Part shown: in pieces, positions 61,690 through 64,000 of the stretch
Position numbering within the stretch: position 1 is the stretch's first letter
Layout of the letters: each line of letters begins with the position of its first letter
From: Flavobacterium alkalisoli
Lineage (GTDB): Bacteria > Bacteroidota > Bacteroidia > Flavobacteriales > Flavobacteriaceae
Length of the DNA stretch: 64,000 nt
Assembly: GCF_008000935.1 (NCBI RefSeq)
Contig: NZ_CP042831.1
Coordinates: forward strand, 1,240,001-1,304,000
Reading direction: 5' to 3'
Position numbers and translations under genes: made by a program
The notes under the pieces: model-generated
The model's database searches: none
Told to the model about the DNA's origin: nothing
The model's input: only the letters and a program-made list of their open reading frames with translations

Positions 61690-62244
61690 TTAAGCTTGGG
61701 TTTCTTCTGTGTTTTCTTCTGAAGTTGTATCAGCTTCAGCTACAGTTTCTTCGCTTTCAGCAGCAGCAGTTTCTTCAGCAGCAGCATCAGCTTCAGCTTG
61801 TTTAGCAGCAGCTATACGATCTTCGTTAATTTTTTTCTCTGCAGCAAGAGCTTTAGCTTTAGCATCAGCCTGAGCAGTAGAAAGTCCGTTTTTCTTAGCG
61901 TCGATCTTAGTTTCTTTTTCTTCTAACCAAGCAGCTAGTTTAGCGTCAGCCTGATCCTGAGTAAGTGCACCTTTACGTACACCTCCGTCAAGGTGGTGTT
62001 TAAGTAAAGCACCTTTGTAAGAAAGGATTGCTCTTGCAGTGTCAGTTGGCTGAGCACCATCATGTAACCACTTAACAGCGCTATCAAGGTTTAGGTCGAT
62101 AGTTGCAGGGTTAGTGTTTGGATTGTAAGTTCCCAGTTTTTCAAGGAATTTACCATCTCTTTTAGCGCGTGAATCCGCAGCTACTACCCAGTAAAAAGGT
62201 TTTCCTTTTTTACCGTGTCTTTGTAATCTGATTTTTACAGGCAT
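61690..62244 (-). CDS. rpsP: 30S ribosomal protein S16 with long C-terminal tail
   Basis: The N-terminal ~80 residues are canonical S16 (PVKIRLQRHGKKGKPFYWVV, FLEKLGTYNPN, DSAVKWLHDGAQPTDTARAIL). A ~100-residue tail follows, rich in Ala, Glu and Lys and ending in an acidic Thr/Glu stretch (EETVAEADTTSEENTEETQ), giving 184 residues against ~80-90 in E. coli. I know such tails as frequent in this phylum. It heads the rpsP-rimM-trmN6 operon; a TATCTTTG box lies 50 bases upstream. Confidence 0.97.
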   Translation of the reverse strand: MPVKIRLQRHGKKGKPFYWVVAADSRAKRDGKFLEKLGTYNPNTNPATIDLNLDSAVKWLHDGAQPTDTARAILSYKGALLKHHLDGGVRKGALTQDQADAKLAAWLEEKETKIDAKKNGLSTAQADAKAKALAAEKKINEDRIAAAKQAEADAAAEETAAAESEETVAEADTTSEENTEETQA

Positions 62245-62293
62245 AATCTTTAGATTAAATGTGAGGTTCCCGACCTCTGTTAATTAAGGGTGC

Positions 62294-62301
62294 AAAGATA
62301 T
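62294..62301 (-). promoter_or_regulatory. Probable -7 box of the rpsP operon
   Basis: The minus strand reads TATCTTTG, a full match to TAnnTTTG, about 50 bases before the rpsP ATG. No clear -33 TTTG was found. Confidence 0.55.
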
Positions 62302-62424
62302 AAAAGTTTAGGAGATAATTGTTTTAAAACTTATTTTTTATGATTTTTTGTCGAATGAAAGCTCAAATTGTATACTTTTAACGCGATTTATTATATTTTA
62401 ATTAGGATATATGTCATAAAAAAC

Positions 62425-62432
62425 TATTTTTG
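62425..62432 (+). promoter_or_regulatory. Probable -7 box of the DUF6252 lipoprotein gene
   Basis: TATTTTTG matches TAnnTTTG and lies 46 bases upstream of the ATG at 62479. Confidence 0.5.
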
Positions 62433-62478
62433 TCGTTGTAAAAATTGATACACCATTTCTTTAAGATATATTAATATA

Positions 62479-62949
62479 ATGAAAAAGATTTTATCACTAT
62501 TAGTGCTATTGGTAACTTTTGCCTCGTGTGAGGAAGACGTTAAGTTCAATAATCCGGCAGTTCAGGGGCTTAAAGACGATGAACTGTGGAGAGCTGCACA
62601 GTATACAGCAACAAGAGAGACAGATAATTCACTAACTATAGTTGCTACAAACGGTTTTGAAATCCTTACATTAAGAACTGCTTCGGTAGATCCGGGTGTT
62701 TATGACTTGGGTGTAAATGAGCAGAATAAGGCTACTTTCAGCGTTTCTGTAGATGGTATAGAGCAAAATTACCAGACAGGTACTGATTTAGGTGATGGGA
62801 AAATTGAGATAACTGTAGAAGATACTGATATGGCTCAGGGCTTCATTACAGGTACGTTCCGTTTCAATGCAGTTGAAGACGACGGGACTGTTCTTAACTT
62901 CCGAAACGGTGTGTTTTACAGGGTTCCGATACAACCAGTAGGTCAATAA
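62479..62949 (+). CDS. DUF6252 lipoprotein
   Basis: A 156-residue lipoprotein (MKKILSLLVLLVTFASC, Cys at residue 17, followed by EEDVKF). The mature part has the DUF6252 pattern of FNNPAVQGLKDDELWRAAQY, GFEILTLRT and FITGTFRFNAVEDDGTVLNF, a beta-rich domain found in Flavobacteriia. Function is unknown. The acidic residues after the Cys may direct it to the surface. Confidence 0.85.
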   Translation: MKKILSLLVLLVTFASCEEDVKFNNPAVQGLKDDELWRAAQYTATRETDNSLTIVATNGFEILTLRTASVDPGVYDLGVNEQNKATFSVSVDGIEQNYQTGTDLGDGKIEITVEDTDMAQGFITGTFRFNAVEDDGTVLNFRNGVFYRVPIQPVGQ

Positions 62950-62959
62950 TAATATTAAG

Positions 62960-62974
62960 CCACCGTTAAGGTGG
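62960..62974 (+). terminator. Terminator after the DUF6252 gene
   Basis: A short stem (CCACC 62960-62964 with GGTGG 62970-62974) followed by seven T, just after the stop codon. Confidence 0.75.
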
Positions 62975-63025
62975 TTTTTTTGTTTACAATAATTTTATAT
63001 TAAAATTTTATTAAATATTGCATCT

Positions 63026-63058
63026 TTTGTTTTTTGAAGCCAAATAAGATTACATTTG
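63026..63058 (+). promoter_or_regulatory. Probable promoter of the RRM protein gene
   Basis: TTTG at 63026-63029 and TACATTTG at 63051-63058, spaced by 21 bases, about 35 bases upstream of the ATG. A second TTTG at 63033 would give a spacer of 14. Confidence 0.5.
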
Positions 63059-63092
63059 TATAAGCCTTATAAGGAACAAATAATTAATTTAT

Positions 63093-63464
63093 ATGAATAT
63101 ATTCGTTGGTAGCCTTCCTTTCACAGCAAAGGAAGCTGATTTAAGAGAGTCCTTTGAGGCTTATGGTTCAGTTGAGTCTGTAAAAATAATTACAGATAGA
63201 GAGACTGGAAGAAGTAAAGGTTTTGGCTTTGTAGAAATGCCGGACGAGGAAGAAGGTGCGGCTGCAATTGAAGGACTTAACGGTTCTGATTTTGGAGGTC
63301 GTAGCATTGTTGTGAATAAATCGGAGCCGAAACCGCAAGGTGAACGCAGAAGTTTTAATAACAACCGTAGCGGTGGTTATGGTAACAACCGTGGCGGTGG
63401 TGACAGAGGAGGTTATAACAGAGGCGGTGGAGACCGTGGAGGTTATAATCGCGGTGGTTACTAA
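63093..63464 (+). CDS. RRM-domain RNA-binding protein with glycine-rich tail
   Basis: The 123-residue protein has one RNA recognition motif (residues ~1-80) with RNP2 IFVGSL and RNP1 KGFGFVEM. The C-terminal ~35 residues are Gly/Arg/Asn/Tyr-rich, with two near-exact copies of GGGDRGGYNR. Such proteins are often cold-induced and bind RNA nonspecifically in the cytoplasm. The tail is like eukaryotic RGG proteins and may aid phase separation, which is inference. It has its own promoter and terminator. Confidence 0.93.
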   Translation: MNIFVGSLPFTAKEADLRESFEAYGSVESVKIITDRETGRSKGFGFVEMPDEEEGAAAIEGLNGSDFGGRSIVVNKSEPKPQGERRSFNNNRSGGYGNNRGGGDRGGYNRGGGDRGGYNRGGY

Positions 63465-63486
63465 GATACGCTTTACTTTTTAATAC

Positions 63487-63510
63487 AAATCCCGGCTTAT
63501 GCCGGGATTT
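63487..63510 (+). terminator. Terminator after the RRM protein gene
   Basis: A ten-base perfect stem (AAATCCCGGC 63487-63496 with GCCGGGATTT 63501-63510), four-base loop and a T run. Confidence 0.93.
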
Positions 63511-63600
63511 TTTATTTTATAGTTTTTTGCTTTGAAAACAGGGTTTGGCTGACTTAATAACCGTTTGTTGAAAACATATCTGCTGCACCCTTAAACAGGG

Positions 63601-63632
63601 TTTGTAGTTAAAGGGTAAAAACCTTAATTTTG
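63601..63632 (+). promoter_or_regulatory. Probable promoter of dnaE
   Basis: TTTG at 63601-63604 and TAATTTTG at 63625-63632, spaced by 20 bases, 55 bases upstream of the ATG at 63688. The -33 copy lies within a 12-base direct repeat (AAACAGGGTTTG at 63536-63547 and 63593-63604). Confidence 0.6.
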
Positions 63633-63687
63633 AAAAGTTGGCCGCAAGGCATTCCTTTTCTTTTAACCTCCAAATAATTAACCGGTT

Positions 63688-64000
63688 ATGTACCTGATTT
63701 TTGACACCGAAACCACCGGATTACCCAAGCGATGGGATGCGCCGCTTACCGATACCGATAACTGGCCCCGCTGTATACAGATAGCATGGCAGCTGCACGA
63801 TGAGATGGGGCGGCTTATAGAACATCAGGATTATCTTATAAAGCCTGAAGGCTTTAATATACCCTATGATGCCGAACGTATACACGGTATTTCTACCGAG
63901 CTTGCTTTAGAGCAGGGGGTAGACCTGCAGGGTGTATTGGAGAAATTTAATGAGGCTATGGGTAAGGCCAAGTTTATAGTGGGGCAAAATGTTGGATTCG
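63688..64000 (+). CDS. dnaE: DNA polymerase III alpha subunit with N-terminal exonuclease (partial)
   Basis: Only the first ~104 residues are in the window; the gene runs past the end. It starts MYLIFDTETTGLPKRW, the ExoI motif of a DnaQ-like 3'-5' exonuclease (Asp-Glu at 6 and 8), followed by DNWPRCIQIAWQLHDE and GFNIPYDAERIHGIST. I know this opening from flavobacterial DnaE proteins in which the proofreading exonuclease is fused in front of the polymerase. A stand-alone DnaQ-like exonuclease cannot be excluded from this part alone. Confidence 0.85.
   Translation, partial: MYLIFDTETTGLPKRWDAPLTDTDNWPRCIQIAWQLHDEMGRLIEHQDYLIKPEGFNIPYDAERIHGISTELALEQGVDLQGVLEKFNEAMGKAKFIVGQNVGF

Noticed and set aside
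63536..63604. Direct repeat AAACAGGGTTTG (two copies, 57 bases apart) upstream of dnaE
   Set aside because: Could be an operator, but the second copy coincides with the -33 promoter element and two copies of 12 bases in AT-rich DNA are weak evidence.
1..64000. tRNA, rRNA, riboswitch or tmRNA genes
   Set aside because: No cloverleaf with a T-loop GTTCnAnnC motif and no known riboswitch core stood out in any intergenic gap; a covariance-model search would be decisive.

Overview
This 64 kb window looks like a chromosomal segment of a member of the Flavobacteriaceae, close to Flavobacterium (phylum Bacteroidota). The evidence is the AT-rich coding style, the many promoters of the Bacteroidota type (TTTG, about 19 bases, then TAnnTTTG, as before leuS, speD and dnaE), two proteins with type IX secretion sorting domains, a TonB-dependent receptor with a carboxypeptidase-D-like plug extension, a DnaE that begins with its own DnaQ-like exonuclease, an S16 protein with a long acidic/alanine tail, and several families largely confined to Bacteroidota (DUF3098, DUF4271, DUF4296, DUF5686, DUF6252). 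No rRNA, tRNA, CRISPR array, insertion sequence, phage gene or plasmid gene was seen.

Layout. Positions 1-6.2 kb hold small membrane proteins, an AI-2E-type transporter, rpoN (sigma-54) and two unknowns. 6.2-13 kb carries asnS, an SMR exporter, a DUF5686 outer-membrane protein, pyrH-frr and a patatin. 13-18.2 kb is a six-gene minus-strand operon, ftsX-DUF3098-uppP-truB-YiiX-like-TlpA-like, facing a thioredoxin-fold gene. 18.2-28.3 kb has leuS, a 520 bp repeat-rich non-coding gap, a YugP-type peptidase, an Lrp regulator with a saccharopine-dehydrogenase-type enzyme, pckA, and hemD with DUF4271. 28.4-36.7 kb has a polyprenol-phosphate glycosyltransferase-dihydroorotase-DUF4296 operon, an SDR, tyrS, an AT-rich orphan, a sulfatase and a LuxE-like protein. 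36.7-43.1 kb is an envelope cassette (TonB receptor, beta-helix lipoprotein, a tiny T9SS protein) divergent from a PhoB/PhoR-like two-component pair. 43.1-48.9 kb has a frameshifted glycosyltransferase, trmB-lysE-ATL, and an Fe-S/redox run (mrp, nifU, ferredoxin reductase, ferredoxin).

48.9-55.1 kb is the most unusual region: a tightly packed seven-gene operon with S-adenosylmethionine decarboxylase, a DUF4178 zinc-ribbon membrane protein, a 66-residue membrane peptide, DUF350, an aminopropyltransferase fused to a membrane domain, a Tat-exported FAD oxidoreductase and a polytopic membrane protein. It reads as a membrane-tethered polyamine pathway whose product is probably used at the envelope. 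The window closes with a T9SS-exported M43 protease, DUF3050, an acyl-CoA dehydrogenase, rpsP-rimM-trmN6, a DUF6252 lipoprotein, a glycine-rich RRM protein and the start of dnaE.

Most operons end in strong hairpin terminators, many of them bidirectional. Apart from the polyamine operon, the points most worth checking are a glycosyltransferase interrupted at a six-G tract, a family of dispersed intergenic repeats (three copies), a T9SS protein that is almost only a sorting signal, a dihydroorotase with Gln at a usual metal-ligand His, and an AT-rich hairpin just in front of the ferredoxin-reductase start codon.
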